A stretch of DNA of 18,377 nucleotides from Gammaproteobacteria bacterium (GCA_011321985.1 DROB01000210.1:1-18377), one strand, 5' to 3'; positions 7,021-13,749 are shown, numbered from the stretch's first letter. The notes: generated from the letters alone by a model not told the origin. Translations and numbers: made by a program.

Positions 7021-8829
7021 ATGAGCCTACGCGACCTGCTCTCACCTTTTTATGTCTGGCAACGGGCATTCGAAAAGCCTTATACCACGAAACGCCCTAC
7101 CCTGGACCGACCCGGTGCACCGGCCTACCGTGGTTTCCATATCAACATCACCGAGACCTGTGTCGGTTGCGGCAGTTGCCATACTATCTGTCAGAATCAC
7201 GCTATCGATATGGTTGCCGTCGATGAATATGTAGGACGCGACGGTGACAGCGGGCTGCGCCCACGGTTTGATTATGGTCGTTGCTGCTGGTGCGGCCTGT
7301 GTGTAGACATCTGCACGGCTGGCTCGTTGCGCATGAGTAACGAATACGCCTGGATCAGCGAAGACCCCGGTGATTTCCATTTTACGGCCGGTATCGACGA
7401 TAAACCCTGGCAGGAAAATGCACTGGGTTACCGCCGCGCTGAAGGCTACCACCTGTATCCACCCAAACGTATCACGATGCCGATGCTGCCGGTAGAAGAA
7501 AGCGTTAATACCTTTGACGAAGTGGTCAGAGGCTATGACAAGGAGCAGGCAAAAAAAGAAGCTGACCGATGTGTCGAGTGTGGTATCTGTGTCGCCACCT
7601 GCCCGGCACACATGGACGTGCCGGATTATATCCACAGCATCCGCGACGGTGATTACGAAAAAGGCCTGCAATTGATGTATCGCACCAACCCGTTCCCGGC
7701 TACCTGTGGACGCATCTGTACCCGCCGTTGTGAATCAGTCTGCCCGGTCGGCATCCTGGGTGAACCGGTCGCCATCCGCTGGTTGAAACGTTTCATCGTC
7801 GATCAGGTTGATAAAAAAGATTACCCGCGTATCCTTAACGAACCGATCGGTGAAAGTGATTTCAAGGTTGCCATCATCGGTGCTGGCCCGGGGGGATTAA
7901 GTGCTGCCTATTACCTGCGACAGCAGGGTCATGCTGTAACCGTCTATGAATCGCGAGCATCCGCCGGCGGCATGTTGCGATACGGTGTGCCCAGTTACCG
8001 CCTGCCCGATGTCGAGCTGGACAAAGACATCGAACACATCCTCGCCATAGGTGTAGATATAAAATACGATACAGAAATCGGTAGAGACATCAGCTTCGAA
8101 ACGCTGCTGGAAGATAACGATGCCATCTTCATGTCGACCGGTCTTTCCGTGCCCTCCAGCATGCGCATCCACGGCGAAGACCACCCGCGTGTCCTGTCCG
8201 GTCTGCAGGTACTGGCCGACGTAGCCAGTGGTCGTGACCCCGGTATCGGTAAAAAAATTGCTGTGATCGGTGGCGGCAATGTCGCCATGGATGCGGCGCG
8301 GGTATCACGCCGACTGGGTGCTGATGTTACCCTGCTCTACCGTCGCCGAATAAGTGACATGCCCGCCGATGACGAAGAGATCGATGAATCACAGGCGGAA
8401 GGTGTCGTCATCGTGCAGCAGGCCATCCCGGTAGAAGTCCTCGATGCCGATGGAACAGAAAGGGTTTGCATAAAATGGGGTGAAGCTAAAATGGTCGATG
8501 ACCCCAAGGGCGGTCGTCCTCGTCCGGTCTTGCAGGAAGATCGCATGCACACAGAAACTTACGACTGCATCATCTCCGCCATCGGTCAGAGCAGTGATCT
8601 CGGCTACCTCTCGAGTGAGGTGCAGGATCAACTCGCGATCGAATGGGGAAGGTTCAAACCGGTCGAATACCAGCATACCATGATGGAAAAAGTTTTTGTC
8701 GGTGGAGATTTTGCTAACCGCACAGCCGATGCGATCAGCGCCATCGAAGACGGTCATCATGCAGCGCGAGGCATCAACCGTTTCCTTAACCCGGACGCTT
8801 TTATCAAAGCCGAAATGCAGGATGAATAA
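7021..8829 (+). CDS. Fusion of 2x[4Fe-4S] ferredoxin subunit (NuoI/MbxN-like) with GltD/NfnB-like NAD(P)H flavoprotein
   Basis: A 602-residue soluble protein with two parts. The N-terminal part (about 1-110) is a NuoI/MbxN-like ferredoxin with two full motifs, C47-C50-C53-C57 and C88-C91-C94-C98. The rest is a complete glutamate-synthase beta/NfnB-type domain: eight cysteines in two groups (C184, C187, C190, C194 and C219, C223, C227, C231), FAD site GAGPGG (257-262) with YESRASAGGMLRYGVPSYRLP-type loop, NAD(P) site IGGGNVAMDAARVSRRLGA (about 415-433) followed by LLYRRR, and closing GGDFANRTADAISAIEDG. YRRR-type arginines are typical of NADPH-binding GltD relatives, so NADPH is slightly favoured. 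The fusion would wire NAD(P)H through FAD and up to four clusters into the NuoB-like subunit. GGGAGAGAGG precedes the ATG; the gap to the NuoD-like gene is 16 bp. It is the last gene of the block. Confidence 0.92.
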   Translation: MSLRDLLSPFYVWQRAFEKPYTTKRPTLDRPGAPAYRGFHINITETCVGCGSCHTICQNHAIDMVAVDEYVGRDGDSGLRPRFDYGRCCWCGLCVDICTAGSLRMSNEYAWISEDPGDFHFTAGIDDKPWQENALGYRRAEGYHLYPPKRITMPMLPVEESVNTFDEVVRGYDKEQAKKEADRCVECGICVATCPAHMDVPDYIHSIRDGDYEKGLQLMYRTNPFPATCGRICTRRCESVCPVGILGEPVAIRWLKRFIVDQVDKKDYPRILNEPIGESDFKVAIIGAGPGGLSAAYYLRQQGHAVTVYESRASAGGMLRYGVPSYRLPDVELDKDIEHILAIGVDIKYDTEIGRDISFETLLEDNDAIFMSTGLSVPSSMRIHGEDHPRVLSGLQVLADVASGRDPGIGKKIAVIGGGNVAMDAARVSRRLGADVTLLYRRRISDMPADDEEIDESQAEGVVIVQQAIPVEVLDADGTERVCIKWGEAKMVDDPKGGRPRPVLQEDRMHTETYDCIISAIGQSSDLGYLSSEVQDQLAIEWGRFKPVEYQHTMMEKVFVGGDFANRTADAISAIEDGHHAARGINRFLNPDAFIKAEMQDE

Positions 8830-8853
8830 CACAAACAGACACTAACAGTATGG

Positions 8854-8959
8854 AAATAAAGGGTATGCATTGTTCAAGATACGCTGTAAAACCATCCATG
8901 TAAGCTCGACACCCGTACCCCTGCGGCTGGCGGTCTTGAACAATGCATATCCTTTATTT
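8854..8959. repeat. Palindromic repeat element with 26-bp inverted arms (MITE/REP-like)
   Basis: Left arm 8854-8879 and right arm 8934-8959 are inverted copies over 26 bp with one mismatch, which would be a G-U pair in RNA. The arm core is TATGCATTGTTCAAGA. The 54-nt interior includes CCATCCATGTAAGCTCGAC, a kind of segment I associate with dispersed intergenic repeats of gammaproteobacteria (from memory). A partial copy of the right end occurs at 12396-12424. The element lies in the gap between the complex and the ferritin-like gene, and its right end is 32 bp from that gene's ATG. It could fold in both transcripts and may act as a terminator or processing site; no U-tract follows, so a classical intrinsic terminator is not supported. 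Confidence 0.8.
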
Positions 8960-8991
8960 TCGTTTCAGTAATAACGACAGGCAGGTGTAAG

Positions 8992-9438
8992 ATGAATACC
9001 ATCGATGAGATACTGGATTATGCGATAGATCAGGAGCAACAAGCTGCTGACTTCTATGAAGAGGTCGCAAAAAATGCAGAGACCGCCAGCATGAAAAAAA
9101 TACTGCTGGATTTTTCTGAAGAGGAAAAACACCACAAAAAAATCCTGCAGGCGGTCAAGACCGGTGAGCATGAGCTGACACCACAACAGGAAATACTGGA
9201 CCTGAAGATCGCTGACTATCTTGTCGAAGTCGAAGTCAGTAAAAACATATCGTATCAGGATGCACTGATCATCGCGATGAAACGTGAACGAGCCGCTTAT
9301 GAGCTTTACACTGACATAGCAGCAAGAGTACCTGAGGGTCACCTCAGAGAAGTGCTCGATGGCCTCGCCAGAGAAGAGGAAAAACATAAACTATTTTTTG
9401 AAACAGAATATGATGAGCGAATCCTCACCGACAACTGA
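8992..9438 (+). CDS. Ferritin-like (rubrerythrin-type) diiron protein, no rubredoxin domain
   Basis: A 148-residue, all-helical acidic protein of the rubrerythrin-type ferritin-like family. Four helices carry the spaced carboxylates expected for a diiron site: E15 in IDQEQQAADFYEEVA, the EEEKHH motif at 43-48, E99 and E104 in MKRERAAYELY, and REEEKHKLFFE at 127-137. Members of this family act in peroxide reduction or iron handling. It lacks the C-terminal rubredoxin Cys4 domain of classical rubrerythrin, so it would need a separate electron donor or serve another role. The ATG is chosen because AGGCAGGTG lies 5-6 bp upstream. It follows the oxygen-sensitive Fe-S-rich complex after 162 bp containing a palindromic element, so a shared function in oxidative protection is possible but not shown. 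Confidence 0.85.
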   Translation: MNTIDEILDYAIDQEQQAADFYEEVAKNAETASMKKILLDFSEEEKHHKKILQAVKTGEHELTPQQEILDLKIADYLVEVEVSKNISYQDALIIAMKRERAAYELYTDIAARVPEGHLREVLDGLAREEEKHKLFFETEYDERILTDN

Positions 9439-9536
9439 TTGCTGATGCACAGCGATCATCGCGGGTGATACCCAGCTACCGTTCCTCATGACAGCAGACA
9501 AACACCTTTACCCACAGACAACCCTGAATACAAAAA

Positions 9537-11174
9537 ATGATGAAAATAAAAACCATCACCACTACCCCCTTCGACGATCAACGACCTGGCACATCCGGAT
9601 TACGCAAAAAGGTGAAGGTGTTCCAGCAATCCCGTTATCTGGAGAACTTCGTGCAGTCTATCTTCAATGCACTCGACGATTTTCAGGGAAAAACGCTGGT
9701 GATGGGGGGGGATGGACGCTATTACAACCGGGAAGCATTACAGCTTATCCTGAAGATCGCCGCAGCTAATGGTATCGGCAGGGTGATGGTCGGTTGCGAT
9801 GCCCTGCTCTCGACACCGGCTGTCTCATGCATCATCCGAAAATACCATGCTTATGGCGGCATCATCCTCTCTGCCAGCCACAATCCGGGCGGGCCTGATG
9901 CAGACTTCGGCATAAAATACAACACTGGCAACGGCGGGCCCGCAGCCGAAAAAATTACTGAGGCCATCTACCAGCATAGCCTGATGATAAGTGAATACCA
10001 CACTCTGGAAACAGCCGATATCAACCTCTCCAGTATCGGAGAACAGAGGGTCGGTGACATGGTTGTCGAAGTGATCAATCCGGTCATCGACTATGCTGAC
10101 CTGATGGAAGAGCTGTTCGATTTTAACGCCATGCGCGCACTGCTCAGTTCAAAAAATTTCTCTATGCGTTTCGATGCGATGAATGCGGTCACTGGTCCTT
10201 ATGCAGTCGAGATCCTGGAACAACGCCTGCAAGCAGCTGATGGCACCGTATTACGTGCCGAGCCATTGACCGATTTTGGCGGCGCACACCCCGACCCTAA
10301 CCTGGTGCACGCCAGAGAGCTGGTATCGATGATGAGCGGAACCAACGCACCAAATTTTGGTGCAGCCTCTGATGGTGATGGTGACCGCAATATGATCCTC
10401 GGTTGCGATATCTATGTATCACCCAGTGACAGTCTCGCCATACTCGCGGCCAATGCCACGCTGGTTCCCGGTTATGCCCGGGGTCTTACCGGTGTAGCCC
10501 GCTCTATGCCCACAAGCCAGGCCGTCGACCGTGTCGCCGACGAACTCGGCATCCCATGTTACGAGACCCCCACTGGCTGGAAATATTTTGGCAACCTGCT
10601 CGATGCAGGCAGGATCACACTCTGCGGTGAAGAATCTTTTGGCACCGGCTCTGATCATGTGCGCGAAAAAGACGGGCTCTGGGCCGTCCTGTTCTGGCTC
10701 AACATCCTTGCCGTGCGTAAACAATCCGTAGCGGATATCGTTCATGACCACTGGCGAAAATACGGTCGTGACGTGTATACACGTCATGATTATGAGGGTG
10801 TGCCAACAGAAGGTGCCAATGCATTGATGGAACAACTGCGAGTCAGAACCGGTGAGCTCAGTGGTCAACATTTTGATGGATACACCATCGAACGCTGCGA
10901 TGATTTCAGCTATACAGACCCGATCGATCAGAGTGTCAGCAGCCAGCAGGGCATACGCATCCTGTTCACATCCGGAGCACGCATCATCTACCGCCTTTCA
11001 GGTACCGGCACCGAAGGGGCTACCCTGCGTGTCTACATCGAACAACCAGAAAACGATCAGGTAAAATTAAGCCATGATGCACAAACGTTGCTGGCTGATC
11101 TGATCACTTTGTCAGCATCCATCTCTGAGATCGAAAAACACACCGGACGCAAGGCACCGGATGTTATTACCTGA
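9537..11174 (+). CDS. pgm: Phosphoglucomutase (alpha-D-phosphohexomutase)
   Basis: A 545-residue enzyme interconverting glucose-1-phosphate and glucose-6-phosphate, in glycogen and nucleotide-sugar metabolism in the cytoplasm. It is of the PGM1 type: N-terminal TPFDDQRPGTSGLRKKV, catalytic phosphoserine S114 in LSASHNPGG with DFGIKYN following, metal loop SDGDGDRNM (about 278-286), sugar-binding GEESFGTGSDHVREKDG (about 363-379) and phosphate-binding RLSGTGTEGATLR (about 485-497). Length fits the family (about 540-560). The start is ATG 9537; ATG 9540 directly after it is an alternative and neither has a clear Shine-Dalgarno. There are 98 bp after the ferritin-like gene, so the two may be transcribed separately. 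Confidence 0.95.
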   Translation: MMKIKTITTTPFDDQRPGTSGLRKKVKVFQQSRYLENFVQSIFNALDDFQGKTLVMGGDGRYYNREALQLILKIAAANGIGRVMVGCDALLSTPAVSCIIRKYHAYGGIILSASHNPGGPDADFGIKYNTGNGGPAAEKITEAIYQHSLMISEYHTLETADINLSSIGEQRVGDMVVEVINPVIDYADLMEELFDFNAMRALLSSKNFSMRFDAMNAVTGPYAVEILEQRLQAADGTVLRAEPLTDFGGAHPDPNLVHARELVSMMSGTNAPNFGAASDGDGDRNMILGCDIYVSPSDSLAILAANATLVPGYARGLTGVARSMPTSQAVDRVADELGIPCYETPTGWKYFGNLLDAGRITLCGEESFGTGSDHVREKDGLWAVLFWLNILAVRKQSVADIVHDHWRKYGRDVYTRHDYEGVPTEGANALMEQLRVRTGELSGQHFDGYTIERCDDFSYTDPIDQSVSSQQGIRILFTSGARIIYRLSGTGTEGATLRVYIEQPENDQVKLSHDAQTLLADLITLSASISEIEKHTGRKAPDVIT

Positions 11175-11184
11175 GTTGAAGAGC

Positions 11185-11207
11185 ACAGGACACCCATAGA
11201 ATAAATT
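11185..11207 (+). repeat. Copy 1 of ACAGGACACCCATA motif
   Basis: A 23-bp sequence beginning ACAGGACACCCATA lies 11 bp after the pgm stop. It matches 21 of 23 bases with a second copy at 13750-13772 just before the Y1 transposase. The core GACACCCATA recurs inverted at 15067-15076, and as GACACCCATG at 15001-15010. Motifs of this kind may be REP-type sequences handled by the resident transposase; that link is inference. Confidence 0.6.
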
Positions 11208-11302
11208 AATTCTGATCTGCTTGTGTATCTATATATAAATATCTAACACTTTACCTTTTACAATATATTAAATTCATTAATAATTTTATCGGGAAATGAT
11301 AT

Positions 11303-11836
11303 TTAGTACGAAAACAACAAGCCTAACTTGACAATATTTTCAGGCTTGTCATATAGATTAAAATAACGTTTTCCACTAACCGTAAGACCGAATCTTTTTG
11401 TAACTTCATAGATCGAACCTACTTCAGGATAATAAGATGCAATGTAGTCATCGTTATCCCAGTTGTAACCAAGTGCTACCCCCATTCCTACAAAAAACGA
11501 AACCTTCGACCTAAATACGTAACTACCACCCACATCCAGTGTCAAACCTTTACCATTGGCATCTGTCTCCAGATAACTTAGATCAACATGCGATCCAGCA
11601 TTCTTATTAAAGAGCAAACCACCGATAGATGTAACTGTCAGATCATTATTTTCTGTTGGTAAACTACGATCTATTCGGAGGTAATTCTTTTCAGATCCTG
11701 CTTGAGCCGATACACTAGGATACAGAAAAATAAACAACAATATATAAATCATGGACTCAAAGTTCATATGACTTAAATTAGTTACGTAGTCTGGTTTGGC
11801 AATATTTACCGAACATTTGTTTAGTACCATTAGCAT
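11303..11836 (-). CDS. Small secreted or outer-membrane beta-barrel protein, uncharacterised
   Basis: A 177-residue minus-strand protein that I do not recognise as a named family. A hydrophobic stretch, MIYILLFIFLYPSVSAQA (29-46), ends in an AxA-type signal peptidase site, predicting export with a mature part of about 130 residues. The mature part alternates polar and hydrophobic residues (for example VDLSYLE, LTLDVGGSYVF, FFVGMGVALGY) and ends in LGLLFSY. A C-terminal aromatic residue on a final amphipathic strand is typical of outer-membrane barrels. ATG 11836 has the best ribosome site (CAGGAAAACA before it) but gives an unusually long n-region; ATG 11767 or 11752 would give a normal signal peptide. 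The gene is AT-rich compared with the operon and pgm, stands alone, and is convergent to pgm, which suggests acquired or fast-evolving DNA. Confidence 0.65.
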   Translation of the reverse strand: MLMVLNKCSVNIAKPDYVTNLSHMNFESMIYILLFIFLYPSVSAQAGSEKNYLRIDRSLPTENNDLTVTSIGGLLFNKNAGSHVDLSYLETDANGKGLTLDVGGSYVFRSKVSFFVGMGVALGYNWDNDDYIASYYPEVGSIYEVTKRFGLTVSGKRYFNLYDKPENIVKLGLLFSY

Positions 11837-12062
11837 TGTTTTCCTGTCTGATTAACGGGCGTGTAGCTGAAAAAAAGAGAAAATCCATGATCAAGTGCAA
11901 TAGCGTCCTGCATCTGTGATGTATGCCGCGCCTTGTACGGCACCATTTTCAGATGAGGTATCCAGATAGGTTTTTATTACTAAAAAAGTAACTGGGGAGT
12001 TTTTGAAGGACGTGGAGATGATACTCCAATAACAGGAAGCTCGCCTACCTATTAAAACTGTA

Positions 12063-12350
12063 CTACGAACAAATGTGACGAGAACTGGGTTCAAGTAAGA
12101 GAATACTTTTTAGAGGTTCCATGTTTTTCGGCTCAGAAAAAGCCTGGCCTTCTTTCACAAGCTGCTCAACACGGCTGAACTGATCTTCCAGGTTGTCTGC
12201 CCAGCGGCAATAGTGGCCCAGTGCTAGATTCTCTTCCTTTTGTACAGTGGCGACTCGTTTCCTATGGTACCAAAAGAAGCAATTGGTGGGCTTTCTTCCT
12301 TTCCGGTCATGCCACTCAGCGATATGAATGGTGCAGATGAGCCAGGAAAC
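12063..12350 (-). pseudogene. Fragment of an unidentified protein gene (no start codon)
   Basis: The minus-strand frame is open for 95 codons between a TGA (12351-12353) and TAG (12063-12065). It has no ATG before the internal methionine in KNMEP. The translation looks protein-like rather than random: it contains WYHRKRVATVQKEENLALGH, then YCRWADNLEDQFSRVEQLVK and KNMEPLKSILLLEPSS, with an amphipathic helix and charged clusters. I do not recognise the family. The overlapping frame shifted by one, open at 12227-12382, also gives a plausible stretch, so a frameshifted remnant is possible. The lack of a start and the adjacent repeat end suggest truncation. Confidence 0.4.
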
Positions 12351-12395
12351 TCAAATAGTTTTAATCCCTCTGGTTTTGGGCGTTATGGTAATTAT

Positions 12396-12424
12396 TACTG
12401 AAACGAAAATAAAGGATACGCATT
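12396..12424 (-). repeat. Solo end of the palindromic repeat
   Basis: This segment (ATTACTGAAACGAAAATAAA then GGATACGCA) is the reverse complement of the right end and outer flank of the element at 8854-8970, including the shared CGTTTCAGTAAT flank beyond the arm. Similarity fades after GCATT, about 10 bp before the stop codon of the cytidylyltransferase gene. I found no matching opposite arm nearby, so it looks like a half element or decayed copy. Confidence 0.7.
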
Positions 12425-12431
12425 CCGAAAT

Positions 12432-12854
12432 CTAAGCCGCTATCCTGATTTGAGAGATGGTTCTTTGTTTAATTTTTGTGGACGAAGTTCCGGGATGGTA
12501 ACCGACTTGAATAATGGATTTGCTACCTGCTTTTAAAAATGTTTCAACGTCAATATTATGTGGCTGCCTTCCCCAGTCTTCGCCAATCACAAAAATATCG
12601 GCATCCAGTTCTTTACAGCCAGAAACATACTCCAGTTCATAATAAGGACGCACAATATCAACACAACGCAGTGCCTTTAACATTTCCATTCTTTCTTCAA
12701 GAGGAACCACTGGCACATTGGGTTTATAGCTAGCAACAACTTCATCGGATGCAACCCCGACGGCAACAGCGTTGCCCAATGATTTACAATGTTGAAGTAA
12801 AGCAAGGTGGCCAACATGCAATAAATCAAATGTACCGACGGTGTATACGAGCAT
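12432..12854 (-). CDS. Cytidylyltransferase, TagD/glycerol-3-phosphate cytidylyltransferase-like
   Basis: A 140-residue nucleotidyltransferase that would activate a phosphorylated small molecule with CTP to give a CDP-compound. N-terminal MLVYTVGTFDLLHVGHLALL holds the HxGH nucleotide-binding motif (H13-V-G-H16). FVIGEDW (88-94) and TSSTKIKQR (123-131) match TagD's MGDDW and STTKIK segments. Length equals that of stand-alone TagD proteins. Substrate may be glycerol-3-phosphate, ethanolamine phosphate or another polyol phosphate; sequence does not settle this. The start is ATG 12854, since it begins the conserved core and AAAGAGA lies about 7 bp upstream; a longer frame from 12917 adds 21 unlikely residues and runs through a palindrome. 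It is divergent from a CDP-alcohol transferase 118 bp away, which suggests a two-step pathway. Confidence 0.85.
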   Translation of the reverse strand: MLVYTVGTFDLLHVGHLALLQHCKSLGNAVAVGVASDEVVASYKPNVPVVPLEERMEMLKALRCVDIVRPYYELEYVSGCKELDADIFVIGEDWGRQPHNIDVETFLKAGSKSIIQVGYHPGTSSTKIKQRTISQIRIAA

Positions 12855-12875
12855 AATTATCTCTTTGATTGAAGT

Positions 12876-12898
12876 GAACCTGCTACTATAACAGGTTC
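12876..12898. promoter_or_regulatory. Inverted repeat GAACCTG-N9-CAGGTTC in the divergent intergenic region
   Basis: Perfect 7-bp arms at 12876-12882 and 12892-12898 flank a 9-bp spacer. Read on the minus strand, the spacer contains TATAGT, a possible -10 element for the cytidylyltransferase gene, with no convincing -35. The site lies between two divergent, functionally linked genes, so a shared operator is plausible. On the plus strand TTGACA occurs at 12911-12916 but lacks a well-placed -10. Function is inferred; only the symmetry is seen. Confidence 0.45.
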
Positions 12899-12972
12899 TC
12901 TCCGACATAATTGACACTTGTTACAATAATAAGTCGGCCGCATCATATTCATCCTGCTTAAAAGGTAGTTAA

Positions 12973-13629
12973 ATGACAGACAATAACTCAGAAACCAACG
13001 AGTTACAGCACAGTACGATTCTTTCTTATGCAAAAGACCTGCCGAATATTTGTTCGCTATCAGGTCTGGCATGCACCATTGTCGCTATTTATTGTAGCAT
13101 TTCCGGTCTGTATGCAGCGGCGATGATAGGCATGGTCTGGGCGGTTGCATTTGACTGGGCTGATGGTCTTATAGCACGCAGAATGAAAGGTCGTACAGGT
13201 GACGACAGCACCTTTGGTGGTCAGCTTGATGTATTAATCGATATCGTAAGCTATGGCGTAACCCCTGCCATCTTGTTGATGAGTTATGGAAATTTCGAAC
13301 TCATCTATCTGCCTGGCGCATTTTTGATGGTGGCAGCCAGTGCGCTACGACTGAGTTATTTTAGTACCTTCGGTCTGGCAGGTGGCAAGAGTTACACAGG
13401 GCTGGCGCTGGATAATAATAGTTTAATACTGGTTGCTGTATTCTTACTGGAAGGCACCATTAGTCAGAGTGCTTTTTCTGTCGTTCTTTATGTCAGCAGT
13501 ATTGGACTCGCAGCCTTGAATGTATCCCAAATAAAGACACCTAAGCTATCTGGAAATCCAGTAAATGTTTCCATTCTTGTAGCTTATACACTTGTTATCA
13601 CAGCCATTTATAGTTGGAAATTGTTATAG
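12973..13629 (+). CDS. CDP-alcohol phosphatidyltransferase family protein (PssA-like)
   Basis: A 218-residue integral membrane enzyme of the CDP-alcohol phosphotransferase family, which joins a CDP-activated group to an alcohol to make phospholipids or related products. The metal-binding motif is visible: D61xxD64-G65xxA68-R69, G82, D86 and D90, with TFGGQLDVLIDIVSYGVTPA resembling bacterial phosphatidylserine synthases. Between R69 and G82 there are 12 residues where the family consensus has 8, a small insertion (around KGRTGDD). About six hydrophobic segments are present, and the later segment SYTGLALDNNSLILV also fits PssA relatives. The divergent TagD-like cytidylyltransferase suggests that the CDP-substrate may come from that enzyme rather than being only CDP-diacylglycerol. 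The product is not determinable. Confidence 0.85.
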   Translation: MTDNNSETNELQHSTILSYAKDLPNICSLSGLACTIVAIYCSISGLYAAAMIGMVWAVAFDWADGLIARRMKGRTGDDSTFGGQLDVLIDIVSYGVTPAILLMSYGNFELIYLPGAFLMVAASALRLSYFSTFGLAGGKSYTGLALDNNSLILVAVFLLEGTISQSAFSVVLYVSSIGLAALNVSQIKTPKLSGNPVNVSILVAYTLVITAIYSWKLL

Positions 13630-13654
13630 AAAATAATTTATAAGGATTGCCTTT

Positions 13655-13701
13655 AACTATCGAAAACTATCGGAACAACTATCGAACTATCGCAACTATC
13701 G
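13655..13701 (+). repeat. Cluster of five AACTATCG repeats
   Basis: AACTATCG occurs at 13655-13662, 13665-13672, 13677-13684, 13685-13692 and 13694-13701, five copies in 47 bp with starts 8-12 bp apart. The cluster runs straight into GGGGACAGACCACG (13701-13714), a motif I recall next to REP-associated transposase genes in gammaproteobacteria. It lies 129 bp upstream of the Y1 transposase and 26 bp after the CDP-alcohol transferase stop. It could be slippage expansion or a protein-binding array. Confidence 0.7.
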
Positions 13702-13749
13702 GGGACAGACCACGATTATTGATAGCATTACTTCGGGTTACAACGAAAT

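Larger units (their letters stand above)
11837..12431. other. Gene-poor AT-rich stretch with decayed coding remnants
   Basis: About 595 bp between two minus-strand genes holds no intact gene. It contains an open but startless minus-strand frame (12063-12350), a second overlapping open frame on the same strand (12227-12382), and near its right end a partial copy of the palindromic repeat. The left part (11837-12060) can be read as a 67-residue minus-strand frame (11891-12094) without recognisable features. The pattern suggests an eroded gene or mobile-element remnant rather than a regulatory region alone. Confidence 0.5.

Noticed and set aside
45..8829. Ordinary respiratory complex I (nuo) operon
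   Set aside because: Gene order, MrpC-type signature, missing NuoE/F/G, and the GltD-type fusion do not fit nuo.
8854..8959. Intrinsic terminator of the complex operon
   Set aside because: The loop of 54 nt is long and no T-tract follows the right arm on the plus strand; a repeat element explains the symmetry better.
9488..9769. 93-residue plus-strand frame before and across the pgm start
   Set aside because: It overlaps pgm in another frame and shows no features beyond the low-complexity start.
12432..12917. Longer 161-residue start for the cytidylyltransferase
   Set aside because: The extra 21 residues precede the conserved core of the family and span the intergenic palindrome; ATG 12854 has the better ribosome site.
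13655..13701. CRISPR-like array
   Set aside because: Octamer repeats with 0-4 bp gaps have no spacers of CRISPR size and no cas genes are nearby.
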